Shown here one piece after another: positions 25,099 to 34,437 of a stretch of DNA of 64,000 nucleotides. Under the pieces are notes generated by a model. It was given only the letters and a program-made list of their open reading frames with translations, was not told where the DNA came from and ran no database searches. Source of the DNA: Eubacterium callanderi (GTDB lineage Bacteria; Bacillota; Clostridia; Eubacteriales; Eubacteriaceae); assembly GCF_900142645.1 (NCBI RefSeq), contig NZ_FRBP01000005.1, positions 62,001 to 126,000 of the forward strand, given 5' to 3'. A program made the position numbers and the translations under genes. Each line of letters starts with the position of its first letter. Position 1 is the first letter of the stretch.

Positions 25099-26439
25099 AT
25101 GGAAAAAACAGAAATGATTACGGGCAGCCTGTCAAAAATATTTGTACACTATGTGTCGCTCAATGTCCTCAGTATGATTGGGCTGTCCTGCTATATTTTG
25201 GCAGATACGGTGTTTGTGGCAGGAGGTGTGGGCAACAGCGGTCTGGCGGCCCTGAATCTGGTGCTGCCGGCCTACAGCTTTATTAACGGTGCGGGCCTCA
25301 TGCTTGGAATGGGCGGGGCGACCCGGTATGCGGTTCTGAGAGGTGAGGGGCGGGATACGGCGGCGGATGGCGTCTTTACCATGACCCTGGCGATGGGGGC
25401 AGCCCTGGGCTGCCTGCTGACATTGATTGGCATTTTCTTTACGCCAGCCCTGGCCGGACTGCTGGGGGCAGAGGGAGAGACCCTTTCGCTCTCAGTCCAA
25501 TACCTGAGGACGATCCTGCTCTTTTCCTGCGCCTTTATCGTCAATAACATTCTGGTCTGCTTTATCCGTAATGATGGAAGCCCTCAGCTGTCCATGGCCG
25601 CCATGCTGGCAGGAAGCTTCAGTAATATCGTGCTGGATTACAGCTTCATTTTTCCAATGGGACTGGGAATGTTTGGGGCGGCGCTGGCTACAGGGCTGGC
25701 GCCTGTATTCAGCATACTGGTGCTGTCTCTGCATTTTCTACGGCGGAGGAACCACTTCCGACCAGCAGCCTGCACACCGCAGAGAAGGATTGTGCGGGAG
25801 ATCCTGACAACAGGGCTGCCCTCCTTTGTCACGGAGTTTTCATCTGGGGTGATTATCCTGCTGTTTAACTTTACCATCCTGCGGTTGACCGGCACCACCG
25901 GGGTGGCCGCCTACGGGGTAATCTCCAACATTGCCCTGATCGCTGTGGCGGTCTTTACCGGGATCGCCCAGGGCATACAGCCCATTGTCAGCGTTAACTA
26001 CGGCGCAGGGAGGACAGGACGTGTGTGGCGGACCTACGCGGCGGCGCTTCTGCTGGGCGCAGTTCTGGGGCTGTTGTTTCTGGCGCTGGGGCTTCTGGAG
26101 GCAGACGGTATCGTGGGCATATTTAACTGGGAAGGAAATGTGGAGATGGACCGGATTGCCTCGTCAGGTATCCACTTATATTTCCTGGCGTTTCTGTTTA
26201 TGGGCGCCAATATTGTGACCACCTCACTCTTTGCCTCCATCAACCGCCCGGGGCCGTCCTTTGCAGTGTCTATTCTGCGGGGACTGGCCGCTGTGGTCAT
26301 CTTTCTGCTTATTCTGCCGCCTGCTCTGGGCATGGATGGTGTGTGGCTGACCATTCCGGCCGCGGAGCTGACCACGCTTTTCGTTTCAGGTATCCTTTTA
26401 TATCGCGCAAAAGGGCTGAAAAGTGAAAAAATTCATTGA
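25099..26439 (+). CDS. MATE family efflux transporter
   Basis: This 446-residue protein has twelve predicted membrane helices and MATE features in each half. These include SMIGLSCYILADTVFVAGGVG at the start, GLATGLAPVFS mid-way and GIAQGIQPIVSVNYGAG in the second half. It probably exports drugs or metabolites using a Na+ or H+ gradient; the substrate is unknown. ATG 25099 follows AGGAGG. It lies behind a promoter with a dyad and a terminator-like leader, suggesting regulated expression. Confidence 0.92.
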   Translation: MEKTEMITGSLSKIFVHYVSLNVLSMIGLSCYILADTVFVAGGVGNSGLAALNLVLPAYSFINGAGLMLGMGGATRYAVLRGEGRDTAADGVFTMTLAMGAALGCLLTLIGIFFTPALAGLLGAEGETLSLSVQYLRTILLFSCAFIVNNILVCFIRNDGSPQLSMAAMLAGSFSNIVLDYSFIFPMGLGMFGAALATGLAPVFSILVLSLHFLRRRNHFRPAACTPQRRIVREILTTGLPSFVTEFSSGVIILLFNFTILRLTGTTGVAAYGVISNIALIAVAVFTGIAQGIQPIVSVNYGAGRTGRVWRTYAAALLLGAVLGLLFLALGLLEADGIVGIFNWEGNVEMDRIASSGIHLYFLAFLFMGANIVTTSLFASINRPGPSFAVSILRGLAAVVIFLLILPPALGMDGVWLTIPAAELTTLFVSGILLYRAKGLKSEKIH

Positions 26440-26466
26440 CAAAGCATTAAATTTCTTATAAAATAT

Positions 26467-26494
26467 TACATTTGTGTTTTTTTTATGGTATAAT
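26467..26494 (+). promoter_or_regulatory. Extended -10 promoter of carD
   Basis: TTACAT, a 16-base spacer and TGgTATAAT lie about 30 bases before the ATG. A second candidate, TTGACA (26436-26441) with a 17-base spacer and TAAAAT (26459-26464), lies just upstream. Confidence 0.7.
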
Positions 26495-26525
26495 GAAACC
26501 AGCAATTATGATTGAGGTGTATATA

Positions 26526-26999
26526 ATGTACGAAATCGGCGATAAAATTGTATATCCAATGCATGGTGCAGGTGTGGTCAAAGACATCGAGGAAAAAGAA
26601 ATTTTTGACACCACCCAGATGTACTATTTAATGGAAATTGTATCTGAGGGAATGGAAATCCTGATTCCTGTAGACAAAGCGGACGAGGTTGGTGTACGTG
26701 ATATAGTAACATCCGATGTCATTGAAAAAATGCTCGACAGCCTTGAGGAGCCGAGTGACCAGATGAACGGCAATTGGAGCAAGCGGTACCAGGATAATAT
26801 GGATATCCTGAAAAGCGGCGATATTTTTGACGTTGCCAAGGTCGTGAAAAACCTGACGCTGCTGGACCGGAAAAAGGGACTTTCAACCGGAGAGAAAAAG
26901 ATGCTTACCTCCGCCAGAAACTTTCTCATCAGTGAGATGGTGCTGGTACAGGGCAGAAGCAAAGAGGAATCGCTTCAGGTGATTGAAGAAAAAATTTAA
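26526..26999 (+). CDS. CarD-family transcriptional regulator (CdnL/CarD-like)
   Basis: This 157-residue protein has an N-terminal RNA-polymerase-interacting Tudor-like domain beginning YEIGDKIVYPMHGAGVVKDI and a helical C-terminal domain (KVVKNLTLLDRKKGLSTGEKKML). Family members bind the beta subunit and stabilise the open complex at rRNA and other promoters. ATG 26526 follows GAGGTG at 6 bases; the longer frame from 26472 overlaps the promoter. It precedes the PIN-TRAM gene, an arrangement common in Firmicutes. Confidence 0.93.
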   Translation: MYEIGDKIVYPMHGAGVVKDIEEKEIFDTTQMYYLMEIVSEGMEILIPVDKADEVGVRDIVTSDVIEKMLDSLEEPSDQMNGNWSKRYQDNMDILKSGDIFDVAKVVKNLTLLDRKKGLSTGEKKMLTSARNFLISEMVLVQGRSKEESLQVIEEKI

Positions 27000-27027
27000 C
27001 GCGATTTGGGCGTGTAAGGCGATGATT

Positions 27028-27061
27028 AAAAAAGAGTTGTCATTTATGACAGCTCTTTCTT
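27028..27061 (+). terminator. carD terminator
   Basis: AAAGAGtTGTCAT-tt-ATGACAgCTCTTT is followed by CTTT. Confidence 0.85.
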
Positions 27062-27146
27062 TATATGATGCTTTTGGTTTAACAGATTTTTAAGGCTAAT
27101 CGTGATATAATAAAAATATTATGAATGGAAAGGAGGTGAACATGAA

Positions 27147-28253
27147 ATGCTGCAAAAATTTTTAAGAGTATGTTTTTCGATTTTGGGCATTCTGCTGGGG
27201 AGCGCTCTGGCACAGATGGTGATCATTAATGAGTGGATTCAGGCGACCCTGCACATCCAATTTACACCAGAAATCGAGCTGGGAACTTATATTGTTATTA
27301 TGGTTTTATGTGGACTTATCTTTTTTATTTTCTTCCCTCTGATATTAAAGGGGGTCAAAAATCTTACCAAAATGGTGGAAGCCAGTATGGAAGATGTCCG
27401 GCTCGTCGACATTGCTCTGGGGGTTGGCGGCCTGGTAATCGGCCTGATCATCGCGATGCTGATCAGCTTTGCCTTTTATCAGATCCCGTTTCCATGGGTC
27501 AGCAGCCTTCTGACCGCAGTGATCTATATCGTCCTGGGGTACCTGGGCTTTACGCTGCCGGTTAAGAAAAGAGATGACATTGTGGCTGCCATTCAGGCAG
27601 GCAAAAAGGAACGCGACGGCAGCGCCTCCACCCGGAAGATCTCAAAGAAAAAGAACAATGCCGCGGCCAAGGTGCTGGATACCAGCGTGGTTATCGACGG
27701 CCGTATTTACGATATCTGCAAGGTCGGGTTTATGGAGGGGCCGCTTATCGTCCCGGTCTTTGTCCTGAATGAGCTTCAGCTCATCGCGGATTCCTCGGAT
27801 GATCTCAAGCGCAACCGCGGACGGCGGGGCCTGGATATCATCAATAAGATGCAGAATGATCTGGACGTCCCGGTACAGATATCTGAGGAGGACTATGACG
27901 ATATTCAGGAGGTTGACGCCAAACTGGTGCGGATGGCCAAGGAAACCAAGTGTAAGATTCTGACCAATGACTACAACCTGAACAAGGTGGCAACGGTCCA
28001 GGGTGCTGAGGTTTTAAACATCAACGAGCTGGCCAACGCCGTGAAGCCCGTGGTGCTGCCCGGTGAAGAGATGAAGGTGCTGCTGGTCAAAGCCGGAAAG
28101 GAATCCGGTCAGGCCGTTGCCTACCTGGACGACGGCACCATGATTGTTGTGGAAAACGGCAGGAAGTACATCGGCGATAACATTACCGTGATCGTCACCA
28201 GTATCCTGCAGACCGCCGCGGGACGGATGATCTTTGCGAAGCCAAGAAAGTGA
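27147..28253 (+). CDS. Membrane-anchored PIN/TRAM domain protein (YacL-like)
   Basis: This 368-residue protein has four N-terminal membrane helices (about 5-25, 45-70, 87-112 and 117-137). A PIN nuclease domain starts at about 176 (VLDTSVVIDGRIYDI), with the acidic pocket completed by NELQLIADSSDDLKRNRGRRGLD and KILTNDYNLN. A C-terminal TRAM domain starts at about 300. Members are predicted membrane-tethered RNases. ATG 27147 is used because AAGGAGGTGA ends 7 bases before it; the ATG five bases earlier is out of frame. The ispD/ispF genes that often follow are absent. Confidence 0.9.
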   Translation: MLQKFLRVCFSILGILLGSALAQMVIINEWIQATLHIQFTPEIELGTYIVIMVLCGLIFFIFFPLILKGVKNLTKMVEASMEDVRLVDIALGVGGLVIGLIIAMLISFAFYQIPFPWVSSLLTAVIYIVLGYLGFTLPVKKRDDIVAAIQAGKKERDGSASTRKISKKKNNAAAKVLDTSVVIDGRIYDICKVGFMEGPLIVPVFVLNELQLIADSSDDLKRNRGRRGLDIINKMQNDLDVPVQISEEDYDDIQEVDAKLVRMAKETKCKILTNDYNLNKVATVQGAEVLNINELANAVKPVVLPGEEMKVLLVKAGKESGQAVAYLDDGTMIVVENGRKYIGDNITVIVTSILQTAAGRMIFAKPRK

Positions 28254-28323
28254 GATAATGGCGGCTTTGCCTTGTATTTTCGGAAAACGAAAGCGTCGGA
28301 TATACCGACATAACAGAAGTTAC

Positions 28324-28406
28324 GAATGGAAGATGAAGAATGGAGAATGAAGGAACAAATCCGCTCTGCGGATTTGTTCCTGAATTTTCCATTTTCAATT
28401 TATTAC
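28324..28406. repeat. Palindromic intergenic element with purine-rich arms
   Basis: A perfect 13-base stem GGAACAAATCCGC (28352-28364) / GCGGATTTGTTCC (28368-28380) is flanked by purine-rich GAATGGAAGATGAAGAATGG on the left. The matching pyrimidine-rich arm lies to the right (TTTTCCATTTTCAATTTATT). The architecture resembles the larger element at 57812-57962, suggesting a dispersed MITE-like repeat. Confidence 0.6.
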
Positions 28407-28420
28407 AATGGAGATGAATC

Positions 28421-29809
28421 ATGCAGATACCAGAGGCCTTTAAAGAAAAAATGCGGGGACTTTTAAACGATGAGGATTATGAAAAGCTCATGTCTTCTTA
28501 CGATGGGACCGTGAACAAGGGCATCCGGACCAATACTCTGAAGTGTACCCCGGAGGAAATGGCCCGGAAGACGCCCTTTGAGCTGGAGCCAGTGGACTGG
28601 TGTCCGACAGGATACTATATTGACAGTGATATCCGTCCAGGGAAAAATCCTGCCTACTACGCGGGACTGTATTATGTACAGGAGCCCACAGCCATGACCT
28701 CCGCCGAGGCCCTTGCACCAGAGCCGGGGGACTGGGTGTTGGACCTCTGTGCCGCGCCAGGCGGAAAATCGACCCAGCTGGCCTGTATGCTTGGGGGACA
28801 AGGGCTGCTGGTTGCCAATGAACTGGTCAACAACCGGGCTGAGATTCTTGCCAGCAACGTGGAGCGTATGGGAGTACCCAATGCGCTGCTGTTTAACGAG
28901 TTCCCGGAACGTCTGGCCGCACGGTTTCGCGAGCGCTTTGATAAAATCCTGGTGGACGCTCCCTGCTCGGGAGAGGGCATGTTCCGAAAGGACAACGGTG
29001 CTGCTGAGGAGTGGAACCCGGAACGGGTGCTGCACTGTGCGAAACGTCAGATCAAGATTCTGGAGAGCGTGGACAAGCTGCTGAAGCCCGGGGGCGTTAT
29101 GGTTTATTCGACCTGTACCTTCTCGCCCGAAGAAAACGAACAGGTCATTGAAGATTTCCTGGGAAATGACCGCTATGAGCTGATGGACATTGATCTCGGG
29201 GGGCTTAATGACCGCGGCCGGCCCGAATGGTCTGAAAAGGGGACACCAGCGCTTACAAAGACCCTTCATGTCATGCCCTTCCATGTCCGGGGTGAGGGTC
29301 ATTTTATCGCCAAACTCCGAAAAACAGCGGAGTGTCCTCCTGAGGAAGAGGCCCTCAGGCTCAAGAGAAAGTCCCGGCTAAAGCCTGCCGGGCGCAGAGA
29401 GCTTGGTGATTATGAGGTCTTTGCCGAAGAATATCTGAACCGGAGGTTCAACAACCTGCATCTGCAGGGAGATCAGCTCTACAGCCTGCCCGAAGGCATC
29501 ACCCTGAAGGACATTGAGGGACTGAAGGTACTGCGCCCCGGCATACACTTGGGCACACTCAAGAAAAACCGCTTTGAACCGTCTCATACACTCGCCATGG
29601 TGCTGAAGCCTGAGGACTTTAAAACCGTCTATACCGTGAAGGATGACGAGGAGGCGTACACCTATCTCAAAGGCGAACCCATTACCGGGGCAGACCTTAA
29701 AGGCTGGGTGCTGGTCTGCTTTGAAAAATGGCCCTTGGGTTTTGGAAAAGCCAGCCAAGGTATGATTAAAAACCACTTCCCCAAGGGGCTGCGTATTCGG
29801 AAAAAATAG
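28421..29809 (+). CDS. NOL1/NOP2/Sun (RsmF/RsmB-like) rRNA cytosine-C5 methyltransferase
   Basis: This 462-residue protein has SAM motif I LDLCAAPGGKSTQLA. The two catalytic cysteines are in motif IV DAPCSGEGMFRKD and motif VI VYSTCTFSPEENEQ. The N-terminal EPTAMTSAEALAPEPGD is typical. The C-terminal third (about 310-462) matches the RsmF-type extension and PUA-like domain. It should methylate a cytosine in 16S rRNA; RsmF specificity is inferred from the tail. The nearest ribosome site is TGGAGATG. Confidence 0.92.
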   Translation: MQIPEAFKEKMRGLLNDEDYEKLMSSYDGTVNKGIRTNTLKCTPEEMARKTPFELEPVDWCPTGYYIDSDIRPGKNPAYYAGLYYVQEPTAMTSAEALAPEPGDWVLDLCAAPGGKSTQLACMLGGQGLLVANELVNNRAEILASNVERMGVPNALLFNEFPERLAARFRERFDKILVDAPCSGEGMFRKDNGAAEEWNPERVLHCAKRQIKILESVDKLLKPGGVMVYSTCTFSPEENEQVIEDFLGNDRYELMDIDLGGLNDRGRPEWSEKGTPALTKTLHVMPFHVRGEGHFIAKLRKTAECPPEEEALRLKRKSRLKPAGRRELGDYEVFAEEYLNRRFNNLHLQGDQLYSLPEGITLKDIEGLKVLRPGIHLGTLKKNRFEPSHTLAMVLKPEDFKTVYTVKDDEEAYTYLKGEPITGADLKGWVLVCFEKWPLGFGKASQGMIKNHFPKGLRIRKK

Positions 29810-29831
29810 AAAAAGCCCTTAGAAAGACATG

Positions 29832-29879
29832 CTCAAAAGGCTCAAAACGCCATTTGTTGGTGGTTTTGAGCCTTTTGAG
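29832..29879. terminator. Bidirectional terminator between the rRNA methylase and MFS genes
   Basis: A perfect 17-base stem CTCAAAAGGCTCAAAAC / GTTTTGAGCCTTTTGAG encloses a 14-base loop between two convergent stops. Confidence 0.8.
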
Positions 29880-29915
29880 TATGGGAGACAAAGGAAAATA
29901 AAATTTGGACGCAGC

Positions 29916-31178
29916 TTAAAGCCCCGCATGTGTCCCACTGCTTTTTTCATGATTGATCCTTCTCACTGCAATCACAAACAGCACAAAGCCGATGACAAAC
30001 AAAAAGGAGATGGAGATAATGCCATAGCGGGAGTGGCCGGTGAGCTGGGTGACCACGCTGACCAGCAGTGTGCCGGTAAAGGCCGCGCCTTTGCCGAAAA
30101 TGTCGTAAAAGCCAAAGTACTCGGCGGATTTCTCCTTGGGGATGATCTTGGCAAAGTAAGACCGGGACAGAGCCTGAATGCCGCCCTGGAAGATGGCGAC
30201 ACAGACCGCCAGAAACCAGAATTCCCAGGCCCTATCCAGTTGAATGGCAAAGAGGGCGATGAAAAAATAGCCGATGATTCCAACGTAAATCAGCTTTTCG
30301 GTTTTCACTCTTTTGGACAGCCAGCCAAACAGGAGTGCGAAAGGGAAAGCGACGATCTGGGTGAGTAACAGCGCCATCAACAGGTCATTATCGCCTACGC
30401 CCACGTCCTTGCCGTAAGAGGTCGCCATCTCGATGATGGTGTAAACACCGTCGATATAGAAGAAAAACGCTACCAGGAACAGCACAATGTTTTTATTCTG
30501 ACGGATATTTTTAATGGTGTGGCCCAGGCGTACAAAGCCTTCCTTAACCGGGTTAGATACATGCCCCACAGAAAATTTCTGCCGGTAGCCTCTGAGCAGT
30601 GGCACAGTCATGAGCACCCACCACACTGCGGTGATGACAAAAGAAATGGACGTTGCCAGCTGGGTGCTGATGCCGATGCTTCCGGAAAAGAGCACCAGGA
30701 GCATACAGGCCGCGAAGGGAATACAGCTGCCGATGTAGCCAAAGGCGTAGCCCACGCTGGAGACCTCGTCCATGCGGTCATCGGTGGTGACATCCGTGAG
30801 CATGGAGTCACAGAAAATAAGACTGCCATTATAGCCGATTTTAGCGACCACAAACATGACGAGAAAGAGTAACCAGCCCATGGGAATCCCCAGGGCCACA
30901 CAGCCCACAGCCCCCACGCCCAGTGAGAGAAGGAACAGGCGCTTCCGGTAGCCGCTGGTGTCCCCGATGGTGCCGAGAATGGGCCCCAGTATTGCAACAA
31001 TCAGGGTAGAAATGGAGGTGGCGTACCCAAAGTAGGCGGTGGAGTCCGCCATCGACACTCCGGCACTCGAGGCAATATTTTTAAAGTAAATGGGAATGAT
31101 GGTCGAGACCAACATAACAAAAGCTGAGTTTCCAACGTCGTACAGAATCCAGGACTTTTCGATTTTAGAAAATTTCAT
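29916..31178 (-). CDS. MFS transporter of the UMF1/Atg22-like family
   Basis: This 420-residue protein has twelve predicted helices. The N-terminal signature KSWILYDVGNSAFVMLVSTI and GYIGSCIPFA are typical of the vacuole-effluxer (Atg22-like) MFS group. GDTSGYRKRLFL is the MFS loop motif. Fungal relatives export amino acids; bacterial substrates are unknown. The gene is monocistronic and ends at a bidirectional terminator. The 250-base gap upstream carries promoters for the next, divergent operon. Confidence 0.9.
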   Translation of the reverse strand: MKFSKIEKSWILYDVGNSAFVMLVSTIIPIYFKNIASSAGVSMADSTAYFGYATSISTLIVAILGPILGTIGDTSGYRKRLFLLSLGVGAVGCVALGIPMGWLLFLVMFVVAKIGYNGSLIFCDSMLTDVTTDDRMDEVSSVGYAFGYIGSCIPFAACMLLVLFSGSIGISTQLATSISFVITAVWWVLMTVPLLRGYRQKFSVGHVSNPVKEGFVRLGHTIKNIRQNKNIVLFLVAFFFYIDGVYTIIEMATSYGKDVGVGDNDLLMALLLTQIVAFPFALLFGWLSKRVKTEKLIYVGIIGYFFIALFAIQLDRAWEFWFLAVCVAIFQGGIQALSRSYFAKIIPKEKSAEYFGFYDIFGKGAAFTGTLLVSVVTQLTGHSRYGIISISFLFVIGFVLFVIAVRRINHEKSSGTHAGL

Positions 31179-31358
31179 AAGAATCCCCTTTTTAGTGTTC
31201 TTTATTTTATTATAAAGAATAATATTAAAAAAAGCTATCTTTATTAAGTTAAAAGTATGTTTGATTTACCAACAAAACCTAAACGTCCGCGGCGGAGCCT
31301 TCTCATTTCTGGGTAAAAGGCCGTGTCTTTTAAGCTTTATTTATTTGAAAAAACTTTA

Positions 31359-31387
31359 TTGACAATATTAGAAAAACATAATATAAT
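31359..31387 (+). promoter_or_regulatory. Consensus promoter of the arsR-CoA-disulfide-reductase operon
   Basis: TTGACA (31359-31364), a 17-base spacer and TATAAT (31382-31387) are perfect matches. An AT palindrome ATAATATTAT overlaps the start-site region and may be the ArsR operator. Confidence 0.85.
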
Positions 31388-31429
31388 AATATTATAAAAT
31401 TTGAATATAAGGATAAAGGAAGTCGATCA

Positions 31430-31723
31430 ATGGATAGGAAAAGGCAGCAGGAAAATGAGCAGGCCGCCGGAATTTTAAAGGCGCTGGCCCACCCGGTGCG
31501 GCTGTGTATGGTGCGGGGGCTCATGGAGAGAGGGCGGAACAACGTCTCCTACATGGAGTCCTGTCTGGATGTGTCCCAGTCCGGGATCTCTCAGCATTTG
31601 TCCAAGCTCAAGGCAGCCGGGATCGTGCGGGGAACCCGTGAGGGAAATGAAATTTACTACGAGCTCTGTAATGAACAGGTTAAAGAAATTGTAGAAGTTC
31701 TATTCAAGGAGGAACAACAATGA
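31430..31723 (+). CDS. ArsR-family repressor, candidate thiol/persulfide sensor
   Basis: This 97-residue winged-helix protein has recognition region VSQSGISQHLSKLKAAGIV and wing TREGNEIYYEL. Metal-site motifs such as ELCVCDL are absent. Three cysteines (C26, C45, C80) remain, and C45 and C80 lie in positions that could approach each other as in SqrR/BigR-type persulfide sensors. It overlaps by four bases (ATGA) with the downstream sulfur-transfer flavoprotein gene, so the repressor probably controls that gene in response to reactive sulfur. The sensing role is an inference. Confidence 0.88.
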   Translation: MDRKRQQENEQAAGILKALAHPVRLCMVRGLMERGRNNVSYMESCLDVSQSGISQHLSKLKAAGIVRGTREGNEIYYELCNEQVKEIVEVLFKEEQQ

Positions 31724-34209
31724 AAAAAATTCTGATTGTCGGTGGTGTAGCCGGCGGCGCAACCGCTGCGGCACGTTTGAGACGTTTGAGTGAAGAGGAC
31801 GAAATCATTCTCTTTGAACGCGACGAGTATATTTCTTTTGCAAACTGTGGTCTGCCCTACTATATTGGGGATGTAATCAAGGACCGCAGCAAGCTGCTGG
31901 TGCAGACCGTGGCCGGAATGTCCAAGCGTTTTAACTTGGATATCCGCAATTTCAGTGAAGTGGTTTCCATTGACCGTGCGGGCAGCACTGTGGAGGTTAA
32001 AAACACCAAAACCGGTGAGACCTACACCGAAACCTTTGATCACCTGATCCTGTCACCGGGTGCCAAACCCATCGCTCCGCCGATTCCGGGTCTGGCCGAG
32101 GCGGACAGCATCTTTACACTGCGCAATGTGGCTGATACGGATAAGATCAAGGCTGAGGTGACCGAGCGCAGCCCCAAACGCGCTGTGGTGGTCGGCGGCG
32201 GTTTTATCGGCATCGAAATGGTCGAAAACCTGCGGGAACTGGGCATCAACGTGACACTGGTCGAAAAGCTGAACCAGGTATTAAAACCCCTTGACTACGA
32301 AATGGCACAGATCATTCATCAGGAGCTGAACGCCCACGGTGTCAATGTGATCCTGGGTGACGGCGTCGATCATTTTGAGGACGCTGGCAAAAAAGTCGTG
32401 CTGGAAAGTGGCATGAAGCTGGACGCTGACATGGTCATCCTGGCCATTGGTGTGGCGCCGGAAAACAAGCTGGCAAAGGACGCAGGATTAAAGCTGGGGA
32501 CAAGAGGGCACATTGTCACCACTGAAACCTATGAAGTCATGGACGGCGCGAACGGCGAGGTCATTAAAAATATTTACGCCATCGGAGACGCCATTGAGGT
32601 CCGTGATTTTGTGGATGGGTCCCAGACTGCTGTACCGCTTGCGTGGCCGGCAAACCGCCAGGGACGTACCGTGGCGGACCACATCAACGGTATTCCCTTT
32701 AAAAACCACGGCATTCAGGGAACATCTGTGGCCAAAGTCTTTAACAAGGTTTTTGCCACCACTGGCAACAACGTGGGCCAGCTGCGGGCAAAGGGACTTC
32801 CCTTCCAGCAGATTCACGCCCACCGCGGCAATCACGCGGGGTACTATCCAGACTCCACGAATATTGCGCTGAAGCTCATCTATGACCCTAAGACCCTGAA
32901 GGTTCTGGGTGCCCAGGCAGTAGGACAGGAGGGGACTGAAAAGCGCATTGACGTCATTGCCTCTGTGATGAAAATGGGCGGCACCATCTATGATTTACAG
33001 GACATGGAACTGTCCTACGCGCCGCCGTTTTCAGCTGCCAAGGACCCGGTCAATATTTTAGGCTACATTGCCCAGAATATTGATGAAGGCGTCTATAAAA
33101 CCGTCGAGTGGGATGAAATTGACGACATTATCGCAGGCGGCGGTTACCTGCTGGATGTCCGCACACCGGTCGAATTTGGCGCAGGCCATGTGGAAGGTTC
33201 CCACAATCTGGAGCTGGACACCCTGAGAGACCATATCGACGAAATTCCAGTGGGCAAGGACGAACCTCTGTATATTACCTGTCAGGTGGGTCTGAGAGGG
33301 TACCTGGCTATCCGGATCCTGGAGGATCACGGCTTCACCAACCTTTACAACCTGGCTGGCGGCTATAATACCTATAAAGCCGGCCATTACAAGCTGGCAG
33401 AACCGAACTTTGACGTGGAGGGTTCAAAGCTGGGGGAGCCAGAAGCCCCCGAGGGGGCGAAAGCAGACGTAAACCCTGTTAAGACAGTGGACGTGACCGG
33501 GCTCCAGTGTCCTGGCCCGCTGATGGCAACCTACAAGGCTGTGAGTGAGGTAAAGGAGGGCGAGCTGGTACAGACCATTGCCACCGATTTTGGTTTTGTG
33601 CAGGATGTGGAGTGCTGGTGTAAAACTAACGGCCATACCCTGATTTCACAGGAAACCAGAGGAAATAAATACATTGCCACCATCCGAAAGGGCGGCGGCG
33701 CCTCTGCCTGCGGGCTGGCTGCGGCAGATCCGGCAGTTCAGAAAAACGCCACCATGGTCGTGTTTGACGGTGAACTGGACAAGGCCATCGCAGCCATGAT
33801 CATCGCCCAGGGCGCAGCGGCCCAGGGCAAGGATGTCACCCTGTTTTTTACCTTCTGGGGCCTGAACGTACTGCGTAAACCGAAAGCGCCGAAGGTGAAG
33901 AAAAACCGGATTGAAAAAATGTTCGGCCTGATGATGCCAAAGGGTGCCAGACGGCTGCCCCTATCAAAGATGAATATGTTTGGCATTGGGCCTGCCATGA
34001 TCAAGAGCATTATGAAAAAGAAAAATGTGGACGACATCGAAACCATGATCCACAAGGCTCAGGATGCCGGGGTACGCTTTATTGCCTGTACCATGAGCAT
34101 GGAGCTCATGGGGATTAAGAAGGAAGAACTCATTGACGGTATCGAATATGCGGGCGTCGGCACCTACATCGCCAGCAATGAAAATGTCGGAACGACTTTA
34201 TTTATTTAA
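31720..34209 (+). CDS. CoA-disulfide/polysulfide reductase fused to rhodanese, TusA and DsrE modules
   Basis: This is an 829-residue multidomain protein. An FAD/NAD(P)H disulfide reductase core spans 1-330, with the CoADR active cysteine C43 in FANCGLPYYIG. The dimerisation domain runs to about 450 with YAPPFS. A rhodanese domain (about 462-560) has C521 in ITCQVGLRG. A TusA domain (about 587-660) has CPGP with C597. A DsrE/F-like domain (about 677-829) has C790 in FIACTMSMELMG. It should reduce CoA persulfides or polysulfides and relay sulfane sulfur between cysteines inside one chain. The gene overlaps arsR by four bases. CoADR-rhodanese fusions are known, and adding both TusA and DsrE gives a full intramolecular relay. 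Confidence 0.94.
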   Translation: MKKILIVGGVAGGATAAARLRRLSEEDEIILFERDEYISFANCGLPYYIGDVIKDRSKLLVQTVAGMSKRFNLDIRNFSEVVSIDRAGSTVEVKNTKTGETYTETFDHLILSPGAKPIAPPIPGLAEADSIFTLRNVADTDKIKAEVTERSPKRAVVVGGGFIGIEMVENLRELGINVTLVEKLNQVLKPLDYEMAQIIHQELNAHGVNVILGDGVDHFEDAGKKVVLESGMKLDADMVILAIGVAPENKLAKDAGLKLGTRGHIVTTETYEVMDGANGEVIKNIYAIGDAIEVRDFVDGSQTAVPLAWPANRQGRTVADHINGIPFKNHGIQGTSVAKVFNKVFATTGNNVGQLRAKGLPFQQIHAHRGNHAGYYPDSTNIALKLIYDPKTLKVLGAQAVGQEGTEKRIDVIASVMKMGGTIYDLQDMELSYAPPFSAAKDPVNILGYIAQNIDEGVYKTVEWDEIDDIIAGGGYLLDVRTPVEFGAGHVEGSHNLELDTLRDHIDEIPVGKDEPLYITCQVGLRGYLAIRILEDHGFTNLYNLAGGYNTYKAGHYKLAEPNFDVEGSKLGEPEAPEGAKADVNPVKTVDVTGLQCPGPLMATYKAVSEVKEGELVQTIATDFGFVQDVECWCKTNGHTLISQETRGNKYIATIRKGGGASACGLAAADPAVQKNATMVVFDGELDKAIAAMIIAQGAAAQGKDVTLFFTFWGLNVLRKPKAPKVKKNRIEKMFGLMMPKGARRLPLSKMNMFGIGPAMIKSIMKKKNVDDIETMIHKAQDAGVRFIACTMSMELMGIKKEELIDGIEYAGVGTYIASNENVGTTLFI

Positions 34210-34222
34210 CATCGCCACGTAC

Positions 34223-34255
34223 AAAAAGCCACTGCGGATTTTGCAGTGGCTTTTT
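34223..34255 (+). terminator. Terminator of the sulfur operon
   Basis: AAAAAGCCACTGC-ggattt-tGCAGTGGCTTTTT is a 13-base stem with a T tail. The following 145 bases hold nothing I can identify. Confidence 0.92.
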
Positions 34256-34401
34256 GACGTTGACGAAACCAGGAGAAGGTGGTTAAGAGCAAAATAAAAA
34301 AGCTGATTTTTCGGTATATGGATACACCCCTCTTCCTGGAAAGCTTACATGCTGGAAAGAGAGAAGGGAAACTCAAAATAAATTATTTTTAAAAAATATG
34401 T

Positions 34402-34434
34402 AAAGACCCGGCACAGTACGTGTGCCAGGTCTTT
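34402..34434 (-). terminator. Terminator of the exonuclease III gene
   Basis: AAAGACCcGGCACA / TGTGCCaGGTCTTT lies directly behind the exonuclease stop on the minus strand, with a T tail from TTTACATATTTTTT. Confidence 0.8.
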
Positions 34435-34437
34435 CTT

